Part shown: piece by piece, positions 8,754 to 18,600 of the stretch
Layout: each line of letters opens with the position of its first letter
How positions within the stretch are numbered: position 1 is the stretch's first letter
NCBI RefSeq assembly: GCF_900177295.1
Contig: NZ_FWZX01000003.1
Coordinates: 175,677-239,676 of the forward strand
Direction: 5' to 3'
DNA: 64,000 bases
DNA from: Tistlia consotensis USBA 355
Lineage (GTDB): Bacteria; Pseudomonadota; Alphaproteobacteria; Kiloniellales; DSM-21159
The notes under the pieces: generated by a model
What the model saw: the letters and a program-made list of their open reading frames with translations, nothing else
Databases searched by the model: none
What the model was told of the DNA's origin: nothing
Made by a program: the position numbers and the translations under genes

Positions 8754-9056
8754 CGACTTGCCAGCCCGGCGCCGGCAGCAAACGAATCGCTTGGACGAGC
8801 ATCGGCGTTGCCCGCCGACGAGGCAAGGCGCCTGACAGACCGAGACGGCGCCGTCGCTGACGGCCACGGACGTCCCCGTACGGCGCTCGCCGAGGGCGCG
8901 CCAGACGGGCACCGTCCCGGCGACATCGGCGCTGGACAAGGCCCGCACCCGTCGTCTACAAGCCGGGCGTTCCGGGAGCACGGCGCGGAAAATCGCGCCG
9001 CCAGTTTGGAAAACCTCTCGGAACGACCCTAGATAATCGCATGATTTCAATGCGAT
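8754..9056. other. Intergenic region between sensor kinase and tRNA-Cys
   Basis: About 300 bases lie between the divergent kinase gene and the tRNA. The right half becomes less GC-rich near 9003-9055 and holds the likely tRNA promoter. The left half must carry the promoter of the minus-strand kinase operon, but I see no convincing -35/-10 pair there. No small gene with a good ribosome site was found. Confidence 0.5.
9006..9037 (+). promoter_or_regulatory. Probable sigma-70-type promoter of tRNA-Cys
   Basis: TTGGAA at 9006-9011 and TAGATA at 9030-9035, 18 bases apart, lie about 20 bases upstream of the mature tRNA in a locally AT-richer stretch (the -10 continues as TAGATAAT). The fit is moderate at both boxes, as is common in high-GC alphaproteobacteria. 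Confidence 0.45.
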
Positions 9057-9130
9057 GGCTCGGTGGCAGAGTGGTCATGCAGGGGACTGCAAATCCCCGT
9101 ACGTCGGTTCGATTCCGGCCCGAGCCTCCA
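9057..9130 (+). tRNA. tRNA-Cys (anticodon GCA)
   Basis: The 74 bases fold as a cloverleaf. The acceptor stem GGCTCGG (9057-9063) pairs with CCGAGCC (9120-9126), followed by discriminator T and an encoded CCA (9128-9130). The anticodon stem GGGGA pairs with TCCCC around a loop containing GCA. The T arm carries the GGTTCGATTCC core (9106-9116). A U73 discriminator base is the known identity element of cysteine tRNAs. The gene stands alone; no integrase or attachment-site repeat was seen beside it. Confidence 0.96.
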
Positions 9131-9301
9131 TCCTCCTCCCCCTGCTTCGATCCCCTCGGCTGCCCGGCCCCGAGCGCCCTGCCGAGACGCGGATGGGCCG
9201 CTCCCCGTCCGGCGACGGCCTGTCCCTGGGCCTGGGCCGCAAGGCCGGCTAGACTGCGCCGCGTTCGTTCCGTCACCGAGCCGACCAGAGGTGGACCTCC
9301 G

Positions 9302-10747
9302 ATGCAACACCGTCCGATCGAGGAACTGCTGCAGGAGGTGTCGCTCGCGCAGGACCCGGAATCGACGATCCGCGATCACATCCGCGACTTCCTGGAGGCG
9401 ATCGCCGAGTCGCCCGGCGAGCGCTGGCGCCCCGGCCAGCCCCTGAAGCTGTTCCTGGCCGGCTACAACGGCTCGGGCAACACCGGCGCCGACGTCCGCG
9501 TCTCCGAGATGGTGCGCCAGTTCAGGACGATCGTCGGCCCCGAGCAGTTCGAGCCGGGCCTGCTGATGGTCAAGGAGCACCTGCCGCGCGACCTCTTCCC
9601 CGAGGTCGCCTTCGAGTTCGGCGACCTCTACCTGCCGGTGCTGCTGGCCCAGAAGATCCGCGCCTACCACGGTGTCGTGACCTGCGAGGGCTCGATGTTC
9701 AAGTCGAGCCACGCCGATCTCTTCACCATGCTGATGGCCAGCGCCCTCGGCTTCGGGGCGGCCGCCGGCAAGCCCTCGGTCGGCTACGGCGCCGACGCCG
9801 GCCGCATGAACCCGGCGCTGGAGAGCTTCGTCGCCGAGAGCTGCCGGGACGCCCTGGTGATCTCGCGCAGCCGGGCCTCGGGCGATCTGCTGTCGGGCCT
9901 CGGCCTGCGCGTCGAGAACGGCGCCGACCCGGCCTGGACCTTCGACCCGGCGCCGCCCGCCGAGGCCGAGGCGCTGCTGCGGGCGAGCGGCTGGGACGGC
10001 GCGACGCCGATCCTCGGCATCGCGCCGATCAATCCCTTCTGGTGGCCGGCGCGGCTCGATCCGGCCCGGGCGCGCGAGATGGAGGAGACCGGGGCCCATG
10101 CCGAGTACTACTTCGGCTCCGGCGTGTTCCACGACGATTCGCCGGAAAGCCAGGCCCGCTACGCCCGCTACCTGGACGGCATCGCCGCTGCCGTCTCCGC
10201 CTACGCCAGGGGCCGCCGGGTCTTCCCCGTGCTCTTCGCCATGGAGCGGCTGGACGCCCGTGCCTGCGGCCACCTCGCCGAGCGCCTGGAACCGGCGCCG
10301 CCGGTCTTCGCGCATCGCCATCCGCGCGAGATGGTCGCGCTGCTGCGCCTCTGCAGCCTGCTGGTCAGCTCCCGCTTCCACGCCATCGTGACCGCGATGC
10401 CGGGTGGCGTCGCGAGCGTCGGCCTGACCATGGACGAGCGCATCCGCAACCTCTTCGACGAGTCGGGCCAGAGCGAGCGCGTGATCCAGGCCGACGACCC
10501 CGCGCTCGGGGACAAGCTGCTGGGGCTGCTCGAGAGCCAGGCGGACTGGCGCGCCGCAGCCTCCGAGGCGGCCGAGCGCACGACCGCGCGGGAGGTCCGC
10601 CGCATGGGCGCGATGGGGATCGCCTTCGCCGAGGAGCTGCGCCGCCACCATCCGGAGCTGAAGCTGGCCGCGAGCGGGGGCGGCTGGCAGGCGCACCTGC
10701 CGCCGCTGCCGCCGCTGGTCGAGGCCGTGCTCGCGCGGCATGGCTGA
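9302..10747 (+). CDS. Polysaccharide pyruvyl transferase-like protein
   Basis: This 481-residue protein has an N-terminal half with LKLFLAGYNGSGNTGADVRV (near residue 50), the G-x-x-N-x-G-D/A region typical of PF04230. A C-terminal half has LLRLCSLLVSSRFHAIV (near residue 360), equivalent to the S-x-R-x-H motif of CsaB-type pyruvyltransferases. Enzymes of this fold add a pyruvate ketal to sugars of surface polysaccharides using phosphoenolpyruvate, but many distant members are uncharacterised. The ATG at 9302 is preceded by AGAGGTGG; a TAGACT box at 9250-9255 may be its -10. The stop overlaps the start of the esterase gene by eight bases. The exact substrate cannot be told. Confidence 0.62.
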   Translation: MQHRPIEELLQEVSLAQDPESTIRDHIRDFLEAIAESPGERWRPGQPLKLFLAGYNGSGNTGADVRVSEMVRQFRTIVGPEQFEPGLLMVKEHLPRDLFPEVAFEFGDLYLPVLLAQKIRAYHGVVTCEGSMFKSSHADLFTMLMASALGFGAAAGKPSVGYGADAGRMNPALESFVAESCRDALVISRSRASGDLLSGLGLRVENGADPAWTFDPAPPAEAEALLRASGWDGATPILGIAPINPFWWPARLDPARAREMEETGAHAEYYFGSGVFHDDSPESQARYARYLDGIAAAVSAYARGRRVFPVLFAMERLDARACGHLAERLEPAPPVFAHRHPREMVALLRLCSLLVSSRFHAIVTAMPGGVASVGLTMDERIRNLFDESGQSERVIQADDPALGDKLLGLLESQADWRAAASEAAERTTAREVRRMGAMGIAFAEELRRHHPELKLAASGGGWQAHLPPLPPLVEAVLARHG

Positions 10748-11720
10748 GGGCCGGCCCGCGACGGCCCGGGACGAGCCGGCGCTGCGGCTCGACCCGCAGA
10801 TGCTCGCCGCCGGGCGGCGCTACCTGGAGGCCGCGCCGGACCTGCGGACCCTCGACGAGCTGCCGGTCGAGACGGCGCGCGCCCGCACGCGCGCCGCGCG
10901 GGCGCCCTGGAACGAGGGCGGGCCGGTCATGGCCTCGGTCGAGGAGGCCGAGCTGCCCGGCCCGCGGCGGCCGGTCCCGATCCGCATCCTCCGGCCGGCG
11001 GCCGGAGCGCAGGCGCCGGTCACGCTGTTCTTCCACGGCGGCGGCTTCGTGCTCGGCGACCTCGACAGCCACGACCGCGTCATGCGCGAGCTGGCCGCGG
11101 CGACCGGCGGCCCGGTGGTCGGCGTCGACTATGCGCTCGGCCCGGAGCGCCGCTTCCCGGCGGCCTTCGAAGAGGCCGCCGCCGCGGTCGTCGCGCTGGC
11201 CGGAGAGGGCGGCCGGCTCGGCCTGGACGGCCGGCGCCTCGTGCTCGCCGGCGAATCGGCGGGTGCGCGCCTCGCGCTCTCCGCCTGCCTGGACCCGGCG
11301 GCGCGCGCGACCGGCGCGCCCGCCGCCTGCCTGCTCTACTACGGCAGCTTCGGGCTGCGCGATTCGGCCTCGCGCCGGCTCTATGCGGGCGGTGCCTTCG
11401 GCCTGGGCGAGCGCCAGCTCGCCTTCTTCCGCCGCCACCACCTGGGACCGGACGGCAACCCGGACGATCCCCGGCTCGACCCGCTGGCCGGCGACCTCTC
11501 GGGCCTGCCGCCGCTCTTCCTGGCCGCCGCCGAGCTGGACCCCCTGCGCGACGACAGCCTGGCGCTGCACTGGCAGATCCGCGCCGCCGGCGGCCGCTCC
11601 CGGCTGTCGCTGGCACGGGGACTGCCGCACGGCTACCTGCTCTTCACCCCGTCGGTCGAGGCCGCCGCGGCCAGCCTCGCCGAAGGCGCGGCCTTCGCCC
11701 TGGCCTGCCTGGCGGACTGA
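10740..11720 (+). CDS. Alpha/beta hydrolase, hormone-sensitive-lipase (family IV) esterase
   Basis: This 326-residue protein has the family IV oxyanion motif FFHGGGFVLGD (near residue 98) and the nucleophile elbow GESAGARLA (Ser near 174; GDSAG is the usual form). The acid lies in AAELDPLRDD and the catalytic His in GLPHGYLLF (near 302). These enzymes are cytoplasmic esterases/lipases for short acyl esters. The gene starts inside the end of the preceding pyruvyltransferase-like gene, so both come from one message. Physiological role unknown; a deacylase of a surface sugar or a stress-related esterase are both possible. Confidence 0.88.
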   Translation: MAEGRPATARDEPALRLDPQMLAAGRRYLEAAPDLRTLDELPVETARARTRAARAPWNEGGPVMASVEEAELPGPRRPVPIRILRPAAGAQAPVTLFFHGGGFVLGDLDSHDRVMRELAAATGGPVVGVDYALGPERRFPAAFEEAAAAVVALAGEGGRLGLDGRRLVLAGESAGARLALSACLDPAARATGAPAACLLYYGSFGLRDSASRRLYAGGAFGLGERQLAFFRRHHLGPDGNPDDPRLDPLAGDLSGLPPLFLAAAELDPLRDDSLALHWQIRAAGGRSRLSLARGLPHGYLLFTPSVEAAAASLAEGAAFALACLAD

Positions 11721-11741
11721 GGGCCGGCTGCGGCCGCACCG

Positions 11742-12782
11742 TCAGGCGGTCTGGGCCACGGGCTCGCGCAGGGCCGGCAGCACCGCCTCGGCGAAGAGGC
11801 GCATCGAGCGCTCGACCTGGGCCTCGCTGAGCGCGCCGAAGCAGAAGTTGCAGTTGAAGAGATCGGCGCCGCTGCCGGCCAGGATCCGGCGGAGCTGGCG
11901 CAGGCACTGGTCCGGCGTCCCGGCGACCACGTGCTCGGCCATGATCTCGTCGGTGGAAGGCTCGCCGGGCAGCGGCGCCACGGTCACGCGGCCCTGCTCG
12001 ACCCGGCCGAACTCGTGGCGCAGGCTGAGCGCGGCGCGCGCGTTCCAGCGCGCCTGCTCGACGGCGGCACGTGCCTCGGCCTCGCTCTCGCCGACGAAGA
12101 CCGGGCGCTGCGTGCCGATGCGGACCGGGCCCGGCGCTCCGGCGAAGGCCGCGGCGTAGCGCCGGCGCATGTCGATCATCTTCGAGATCGGCTCCAGCGC
12201 CCCGGAGAAAAGGTGGAGACCGCGCGACAGCGCCGACTCGACGACCGGCGGCACGGTCGAGTTGACCGCCGCCCAGACCGGCACCGGCCGCTGCAGGGGC
12301 TGTGGGTAGACCAGCGTCTCGGGCAGCTGGAACCAGCGTCCCTCGAAGCTGAACGGCCGGCCCCGGAGCGCCAGGCACAGCAGGTCGATCGCCTCGTCGT
12401 AGCGCGCGTGGTCGTCGCTCTTCTCGATGCCGAGCCGCTCGTACTGGAAGCGCTGGTAACCCTTGCCGAGCCCGAGCTCGAGCCGGCCGCCGCTCAGCTG
12501 GTCGACCGTCGCCGCCTGCTCGGCGACCAGCAGCGGATTGTGCAGCGGCACCGGCACGATCGCGGTGCCGAGGCGGATGCGCTCGGTCAGCGCCGCCAGA
12601 TGCGCCAGCAGCACGAAGGGCTGGGAAGAATAGGAGTAGTTGATGAAATGGTGCTCGGCGACCCAGACGTGGCTGAAGCCGAGCGCTTCGGCCAGCTGCG
12701 CCGAGCGCAGCGCGCGGCCGTAGACCTCCTGGGACGGGGCGCCCTCGGGCGACTGCATGAGCAGGAAGATGCCGATGTCCAT
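11742..12782 (-). CDS. LLM-class flavin-dependent monooxygenase (bacterial luciferase-like)
   Basis: This 346-residue protein starts with MDIGIFLLMQSPEG and has FSHVWVAEHHF (near residue 37) and IRLGTAIVPVPLHNPLLVAEQ, the first strands and FMN-contact segments of luciferase-like TIM barrels. LSGGRLELGLGKGY and a late VAGTPDQCLRQL are also diagnostic. Enzymes of this class oxidise aldehydes, ketones, amines or sulfonates with reduced FMN and oxygen. The ATG at 12782 was chosen because the fold begins at its second residue. It is transcribed towards the esterase gene, leaving 21 bases between stops, and away from the TolC-like gene. It may be a tailoring enzyme of the synthase operon, but it lies outside that operon on the far side of tolC. 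Confidence 0.87.
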   Translation of the reverse strand: MDIGIFLLMQSPEGAPSQEVYGRALRSAQLAEALGFSHVWVAEHHFINYSYSSQPFVLLAHLAALTERIRLGTAIVPVPLHNPLLVAEQAATVDQLSGGRLELGLGKGYQRFQYERLGIEKSDDHARYDEAIDLLCLALRGRPFSFEGRWFQLPETLVYPQPLQRPVPVWAAVNSTVPPVVESALSRGLHLFSGALEPISKMIDMRRRYAAAFAGAPGPVRIGTQRPVFVGESEAEARAAVEQARWNARAALSLRHEFGRVEQGRVTVAPLPGEPSTDEIMAEHVVAGTPDQCLRQLRRILAGSGADLFNCNFCFGALSEAQVERSMRLFAEAVLPALREPVAQTA

Positions 12783-12964
12783 GTCGTCCCCGTGTGTCCT
12801 CGCGCCGGCCATCGTGCCGCCACACGGCGCGAGAGTCGACGCTTTCCGGCCATGCCGCCCGGCCGCAGGGAGCCGCCGGCCGGGCGGCCACGGCACGCTG
12901 GCGACGCGGCCACGCCTGGACTAGTCTGGGTGCCGGAGGATCGCTGGGGGGAAAGCGCGAAACA

Positions 12965-14371
12965 ATGCCGCGTCCGGTCCGGCCCGCCCTGTCGACGCGG
13001 GCCTCGTTCCGCCGCCTGATCCTGGCGGCCAGCCTTGGCGTCTTGCTCGCCGGCACCCCGAGGCCGGGTGCCGCGCAGTCTCTGATCGATGCCCTGAGCT
13101 CGGCCTACGAGACCAACCCGGATCTGCTCGGCGCCCGATCGGCGTTGCGCGCGGTCAACGAGGGCGTCCCGCAGGCGCTCGGCGGCTGGCGCCCGACCGT
13201 CGAGTTCACCGGCTCCGCGGGCTACAGCCGCGAAGCCTACACCGAGCCGCCCCTCCCCCGGGTCGTCGAGCACCTCTATCCGCGCGAGAGCGAGCTGGCG
13301 GTGACCCAGCCGCTGTTCGACGCCGCGACCGCCTCCAGCGTCGCCGGCGCCGAGGCCCTGGTCCGCGCCCAGCGCGCCGACCTCGCCTCGACCGAGCAGC
13401 AGGTCCTGCTCGACGCCGCGCAGGCCTACCTCGACGTCGCCGCCAACCTGCAGATCCTGCAGTTGCGCCACGAGACCGAGAAGGCGCTCGGCGACCAGAT
13501 CTCCTCGATCGAGCAGCGCCTGCAGATCCACGAAGCGACCCGCGCCGACCTCGACCAGGCCCGCTCGCGGCTGGCCGGCGCGCGCGCCGACACCGCGGAC
13601 GCGCTGTCGCAGCTCAACCAGAGCCGCAAGAGCTTCCGCCTGGTCACCGGCCTCGAGGCCGGCACCCTGCCGCTGCCGGCCTCGCTCGCCGGCCTGCCTG
13701 CGTCGCGCGACGAGGCGATCGCGCAGGCGCGCCGGGCCAACCCCGGCGTGATCGCCGCCGGCTTCCGCGAGCAGGCGGCCAGGGACGACATCGAGAAGGC
13801 GCTGGGCGCGCTCTATCCGAGCCTCGATCTCGCCGGCAGCGTCGCCCAGAACTACGACACCCTGAGCAAGGATTCCTCGGAGACCACGGCGACCCTCGGG
13901 CTGTCGGTGACCGTCCCGCTCTACCAGCAGGGCGTCGTCTACAGCGAGGTCCGGCAGGCCAAGCAGACCGCCTCGCAGCGCCGCCTCGCCACCGAGAAGG
14001 CGCGCCGGACGGCCGAGCAGTCGGCCGAGGACGCCTGGCAGACCCTGGTCGCCGCGCGGACCCGCCTCACGGCCTACCAGGAGCAGGTCAAGGCGGCCGC
14101 CCAGGCGCTCTCCGGCGTGCGCCGCGAGTACCGGCTTGGCGACAAGACGATCAGCGATCTGCTCGACCAGCTGCTCGAGCTGAAGAACGCGCAGATCGGT
14201 GCCGTCGGCGCGGCGCGCGACGAGGTGCTGGCGGACTTCCAGCTGCTGTCCGCCGTCGGCCGGCTGAACGCCGGCGAGCTGGGCCTGCCGGTCGAGGTCT
14301 ACGACCCCGACCTCGACTATCAGAAGGTGCGCAACGCCTGGTTCGGGCTCGACGCCCCCGGCGCCGAGTGA
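12965..14371 (+). CDS. TolC-type outer-membrane efflux protein
   Basis: This 468-residue protein has an Arg-containing, hydrophobic signal peptide (LILAASLGVLLAG, likely cut after GAAQS near residue 38). It then carries two tandem TolC-like repeats. The first has LIDALSSAYETNPDLLGARSAL and the tip region LYPRESELAVTQPLF. The second has SRDEAIAQARRANPGVIAAG and TLGLSVTVPLYQQG. Long Ala/Gln/Arg-rich helices form the periplasmic tunnel. Start at 12965 is preceded by GGGGGAAAG. CTGGCG (12899-12904) and TAGTCT (12922-12927), 17 bases apart, could be its promoter. It ends 52 bases inside the convergent glycosyltransferase gene. It probably forms the outer-membrane channel for the exporter that moves the product of the adjoining operon (inference from position). 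Confidence 0.92.
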   Translation: MPRPVRPALSTRASFRRLILAASLGVLLAGTPRPGAAQSLIDALSSAYETNPDLLGARSALRAVNEGVPQALGGWRPTVEFTGSAGYSREAYTEPPLPRVVEHLYPRESELAVTQPLFDAATASSVAGAEALVRAQRADLASTEQQVLLDAAQAYLDVAANLQILQLRHETEKALGDQISSIEQRLQIHEATRADLDQARSRLAGARADTADALSQLNQSRKSFRLVTGLEAGTLPLPASLAGLPASRDEAIAQARRANPGVIAAGFREQAARDDIEKALGALYPSLDLAGSVAQNYDTLSKDSSETTATLGLSVTVPLYQQGVVYSEVRQAKQTASQRRLATEKARRTAEQSAEDAWQTLVAARTRLTAYQEQVKAAAQALSGVRREYRLGDKTISDLLDQLLELKNAQIGAVGAARDEVLADFQLLSAVGRLNAGELGLPVEVYDPDLDYQKVRNAWFGLDAPGAE

Positions 14372-15660
14372 GCCGCGGCGAGCGGCTGCCGCTCGATCGC
14401 CGCGACGGCGCGGGCCACGCCGTCCTCGCCGGCGATCCGGCCGGCGAGGCCTGACGCCGCCCGGGCATAGCCCGGATCGCCCAGCACCGTCTCGATCGCC
14501 TCGGCGAGCTGCTGCGCGGTCAGCTCCCACCAGGGCAGCGGCGGCGGTGCCGTGCCCAGGGCCGCCGCGCGCGCCGCCCAGAAGAACTGGTCGCCGGTGA
14601 AGGGCACGACGACCGACGGCACGCCGGCGCGGAACACCTCGTGGGAGGTGCCGGCCCCGCCGGCGTGCACCATCGCGGCGACCCGCGGCGCCAGCCAGGC
14701 GTGCGGCACCTTCTCGGCGACATGGACCAGGGGCGACCGTACCGAGTCCCCGAGCGCCCCCCAGCCCGACAGCAGCACGGCACGGCGCCCGACCTTCGCC
14801 AGCGCCTCCAGGACGATCCCGGTCATGCGCTCGCCGTCGCCGCCGCCGGCGCTGCTGAAGCCGATGCAGAGCGGCGGCTCCCCCGCCTCCAGGAAGGCCT
14901 CCAGCTCCGTCGGCGGCTGCCAGCCGGGCGGCAGCGGCTGCGGCCAGAAGCCGGTCATCTCGATCCAGTCGCCCCAGTCGGCGGGGCGCGGCAGCACCGA
15001 GGGGCTGATGCCGTAGAGCAGCGGCCGGCGCCGGCGGTCGGCCTCGACCAGCGGCCCGCCGTAGGGCAGCCGGACCGGCAGCGGCGGCAGGCCCAGCGAC
15101 TCGCGCCGCCAGTCGTCCTGCAGCTGCCTGAAGGAGTTGCCGAAGCGCCAGGAGGCGACGAGGTGCGCCGCCAGGTTGCCGAGGCCGCCGAGGCGCGACT
15201 GCGCCCGCTTCGCGAGCAGCGGCGCGAAGGCGCGGGTCGGCGTGACCGGCACCAGGAAGCCCTGCACCGCCGGCAGCTCCATCGCCTCGGCGATCGAGCC
15301 GGCGAAGGCGGCGGTCAGGGAATAGACGATCAGATCGGTGCCCCGGCAGGCCTCGACCGCCTCGTCGAAGACCCGTCGGGCCTTGGCCGCGAGCGCCTGC
15401 TCCAGCGCGCGCTGCTCGCGGTCGTAGGCGGCCGGCCGGCCGCTCGCCCGGGCGATCCGCCGGGCCGCCTCGGAGTTCATCAGCCTGGCCGGATCGCCGG
15501 GCAGCACGTGGTGGTCCAGGCCGGCCCCGGCGATCGGCTCGGCGTAGCGCGCGTAGGTCGCCAGCCGCACCCGGTGCCCCCGGGCGACGAGACCCGCGCC
15601 GAGCCCGACGAAGGGCGCGACGTCGCCCAGCGTCCCCAGGGACAGGATCGTCACGTGCAT
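14320..15660 (-). CDS. UGT/MGT-type glycosyltransferase (GT1), last gene of the synthase operon
   Basis: This 446-residue protein has the GT-B fold of family GT1. The N-terminal acceptor domain begins VTILSLGTLGDVAPFVGLG, matching the sterol/vancomycin glucosyltransferase branch. The C-terminal sugar-nucleotide domain has FSSAGGGDGERM and the PSPG-like segment VAAMVHAGGAGTSHEVF, then AGVPSVVVPFTGDQFFWA (His near residue 328, DQ near 359). Its ATG at 15660 lies ten bases inside the end of the thioesterase-bearing NRPS gene, so it is translationally coupled to the assembly line. It most likely adds a sugar to the finished peptide product. The sugar donor and site cannot be read from sequence, and no deoxysugar genes are present. 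Confidence 0.92.
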   Translation of the reverse strand: MHVTILSLGTLGDVAPFVGLGAGLVARGHRVRLATYARYAEPIAGAGLDHHVLPGDPARLMNSEAARRIARASGRPAAYDREQRALEQALAAKARRVFDEAVEACRGTDLIVYSLTAAFAGSIAEAMELPAVQGFLVPVTPTRAFAPLLAKRAQSRLGGLGNLAAHLVASWRFGNSFRQLQDDWRRESLGLPPLPVRLPYGGPLVEADRRRRPLLYGISPSVLPRPADWGDWIEMTGFWPQPLPPGWQPPTELEAFLEAGEPPLCIGFSSAGGGDGERMTGIVLEALAKVGRRAVLLSGWGALGDSVRSPLVHVAEKVPHAWLAPRVAAMVHAGGAGTSHEVFRAGVPSVVVPFTGDQFFWAARAAALGTAPPPLPWWELTAQQLAEAIETVLGDPGYARAASGLAGRIAGEDGVARAVAAIERQPLAAAHSAPGASSPNQALRTF

Positions 15661-18600
15661 GCGGCGATCGCCTCGGCTCCGCTTTCCCGGGCCGCCAGCT
15701 CGGCCTGCAGCCGCTCGGCGAGGCGGGCCACCCAGGGCTCCCGGATCAGGCCGATGTGGTCGCCGGGCAGGCAGTGGCAGCCCTCGATGGCGGTCCAGTG
15801 CGACCAGCCCAGGTCCGGCTGCGCGTTGTCGCCAGTCGTCTCACTGTCGCCCGCCCGCAGCACCGTGACCGGCCCGGCCAGCGATCCCGGCCGCCAGGCC
15901 GCGAGGGCCGCCAGGCTGCGGCGATAGAGGTCGAGCAGCCTCTCGACCAGGACCTCGTCGGCGCCGGGGCTGACCAGCCCGGCCGCGGCCAGGGCGTCCA
16001 GGAAGACCCGGCGCCCGTCGGGCCCGGCGAGCTGCGCCGGATCGAGCGCCAGCGGCCGGTCGAAGTAGCGCGCCGCCGCCGCCGCGATCTCGGCCAGCAG
16101 CTCCGGCTCCGGCGGCGCCCCCCGGCGCGGCGGTGTCCCGGCCTCCGGCGCCGCGAGATCGAGCAGCGCGACCAGCCGCGCCGGGCGCCCGATCGCCTCC
16201 AGCCGGCGCGCGGTCTCGTAGGCGAGGGCCGCGCCGAAGGAGTGGCCGAGCAGGTGCAGCGGCCCCTCCGGCAGGGCCTCGACCAGCCGCGCCGCCATCG
16301 CCTCGACCGTGTCCGCGGCCAGCAGCCCGGCGAGCTGCACGCCCAGGACCTCCCGGCCGCCCAGGCGGCGGGCCAGCGGCAGGTAGGCCAGCGGATTGCC
16401 GCTCGCGCCGGGCAGCACGACGAGGGGCGGCCCGCTGCCCTCGGTGAGGGTGACCAGGGCGGCGTCGCCCGGCAGGTCGAGGCGCGCGAGCGCAGCCGCC
16501 AGGCCGCGCAGCGTCGGTGCGCGCAGCAGCAGCCCGGCGTCGACGGTCAGCCCGAGGCGCCGCTCGACCGCCGCGGCCATCTCGAGGGCGAGCAGCGAAT
16601 GGCCGCCGAGCTCGAAGAAGGAGCGGTCGGCCGGCACCTCGGAACAGCCCAGCAGCTCGCGCCAGATCTCGGCCAGGCTGCCTTCGAGCGGGCCCTGCGG
16701 CGCGGCGCCCGGACCGCCCACGGCCGGTGTCTCCTCGGCGGTCCCGGCCAGCGGCTCGGCCAGCGGCTCGGCCAACGGCTCGGGCGACGGCTCGGGGAGG
16801 CCGGCCTCGACGACCAGGCCGCGCAAGGCCTCGATCCGCGTCTCGCCCTCGGCCAGCCGCTCCAGCAGGCGGCAGAGCAGCGCGCCCAGCCGCTCGGCCA
16901 GCCCGGCCGGCAGCCGGCGCCGGTCGAAGACGAGCTGCAGGCGCAATCCGGCGTCAGGCACGGCCAACAGGGTCAGGGGGTAGCGCGTGCGCGCGCCGCA
17001 GCCGACCAGGTCGACGACCCGCGGGCCGCCGTCGCCCTCGTCCGGCCCGGTCGTCGCCTTCAGCTCCTGCGGATAGTTCTCGTAGACCAGCAGGGACTCG
17101 AAGAGCGGGCGGCCGGCGGGCAGCCCTGCCGCGCGCTGCAGGGCGCCGGCGCCCAGGTGCGGATGCGCCAGCACCTGTCCGTAGCGGGCGAAGAGCCCGC
17201 CCAGCCAGCCGGAGACCGGCCCCGCGGCCGGCACCTCGACCCGCACCGGCACCGTGTCGATGAACAGGCCGGCGCTCGCCGCGCTGCCGGGCAGCTCCTC
17301 GGGCCGGCCCGCGCTGGTCGCACCGAAGACCAGGTCGTCGCGGCGCAGCAGCCCGGCCAGCAACAGTGCCCAGCCGCCCTGGATCAGGGTGCCGGGAGTC
17401 ACCGCCAGGCGCTGCGCCAGCGCCGCCAGCGCCTCGGCCCGGGGCGCGTCGAGCGCGCCCCGCCACTCGCCGAAGCGCTCGCCGGCCGGCGCCGGCCCGG
17501 CCCCGGCGAAGGCGAGCGGCGGCAGGGCCGGCAGGCCGGCCAGCTCCCGGCGCCAGAAGGCGGCGGTCTCCGCCTGGTCGCGGCCGGCCAGCCAGGCGAC
17601 GTAGGCGCCATAGGGCTGCACGGGCGACAGATCGGCCGCCCCGCCCCGCCGGCCGGCCTCGTAGAGCGCCATCACCTCGCGCAGCAGCAGGGCCGTCGAC
17701 CAGCCGTCGAGCAGCAGGTGGTGGAAGGTCCAGACCAGCCGCCAGTCGGCCGCGCCGGCCCGCCAGAGCGTCAGCCGGAAGGCGCCGGGCCGCGCCAGGT
17801 CGAAGGCGGCCAGCCGGTCCTGCCGCAGCCAGGCCTCGTCGGGCACGCCCTGCCGCTCCGACCAGTCCAGGTGCGGCCGGCGGAACACGACCTGCAGCGG
17901 CCGCGGCAGCCCCTGCCAGAAGAAGCCGGTACGCAGGATGGCATGGCGCTCCACCACCCGGCGCCAAGCGCCGCGCAGGAGCGCGGGATCGAGCGGACCC
18001 TCGAGCCGGATCGTCAGCTGCTCGTGATGCACGCCGCTGCCGGCCCCGGCGAGGCTGTCGAGCAGCATGCCCTGCTGCTGCGGCGACAGCGGCAGCAGGC
18101 TCTCGACCGAGCGCGCCGGATGGCGGCCGTCCTCGGCCGGCAGCGCGGCCAGCAGGCGGTCGAGCCGCCGCTGGCCGAGCCCGGCGAGCGGCAGGTCCTC
18201 GGCCAGCAGGCCGCCGTTCGCCGGCTGCCGCGCCCAGGCGAGGAGCTCCTCCAGACGCCGGCCGATCGCCTCGACCAGGGCCGTCGCCGTCTCGGCCCGA
18301 TGCCGCGCGGGGCTGTAGCGCAGCGCCAAGCGCAGGCGGCCGCCCGCGACCTCCACGATCAGCTCGAAGAGATGCCGGCGCTCGGCCCCGGCGGCGTAGA
18401 GCGCGCCGGTCGGTCCCTCCGCCGGGGTCAGCAGGCCCGCCTCGGCGCCGTCCATCCGGCCCAGGTAGTTGAGCACGACCTCGGCCCGCTCGCCCCCGTC
18501 GTCCAGCGCCGCCGCCCGCCGCGCCGCGGCCAGCCAGGCCTCGGGCGCGTCCGTCGCCGGCCGCACGACGCGGCGCGGGTCGAGGCGCGTCAGCCAGCCG

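Noticed and set aside
9057-9130. tRNA-Cys as an integration site for a genomic island
   Set aside because: No integrase gene, no repeat of the tRNA 3' end and no change in composition were found in the following 55 kb that could be read by eye.
9041-9301. Extension of the pyruvyltransferase-like gene upstream through the tRNA
   Set aside because: The extra codons cover the tRNA-Cys gene and have no family similarity; the ATG at 9302 has a ribosome site and begins where the protein becomes well formed.
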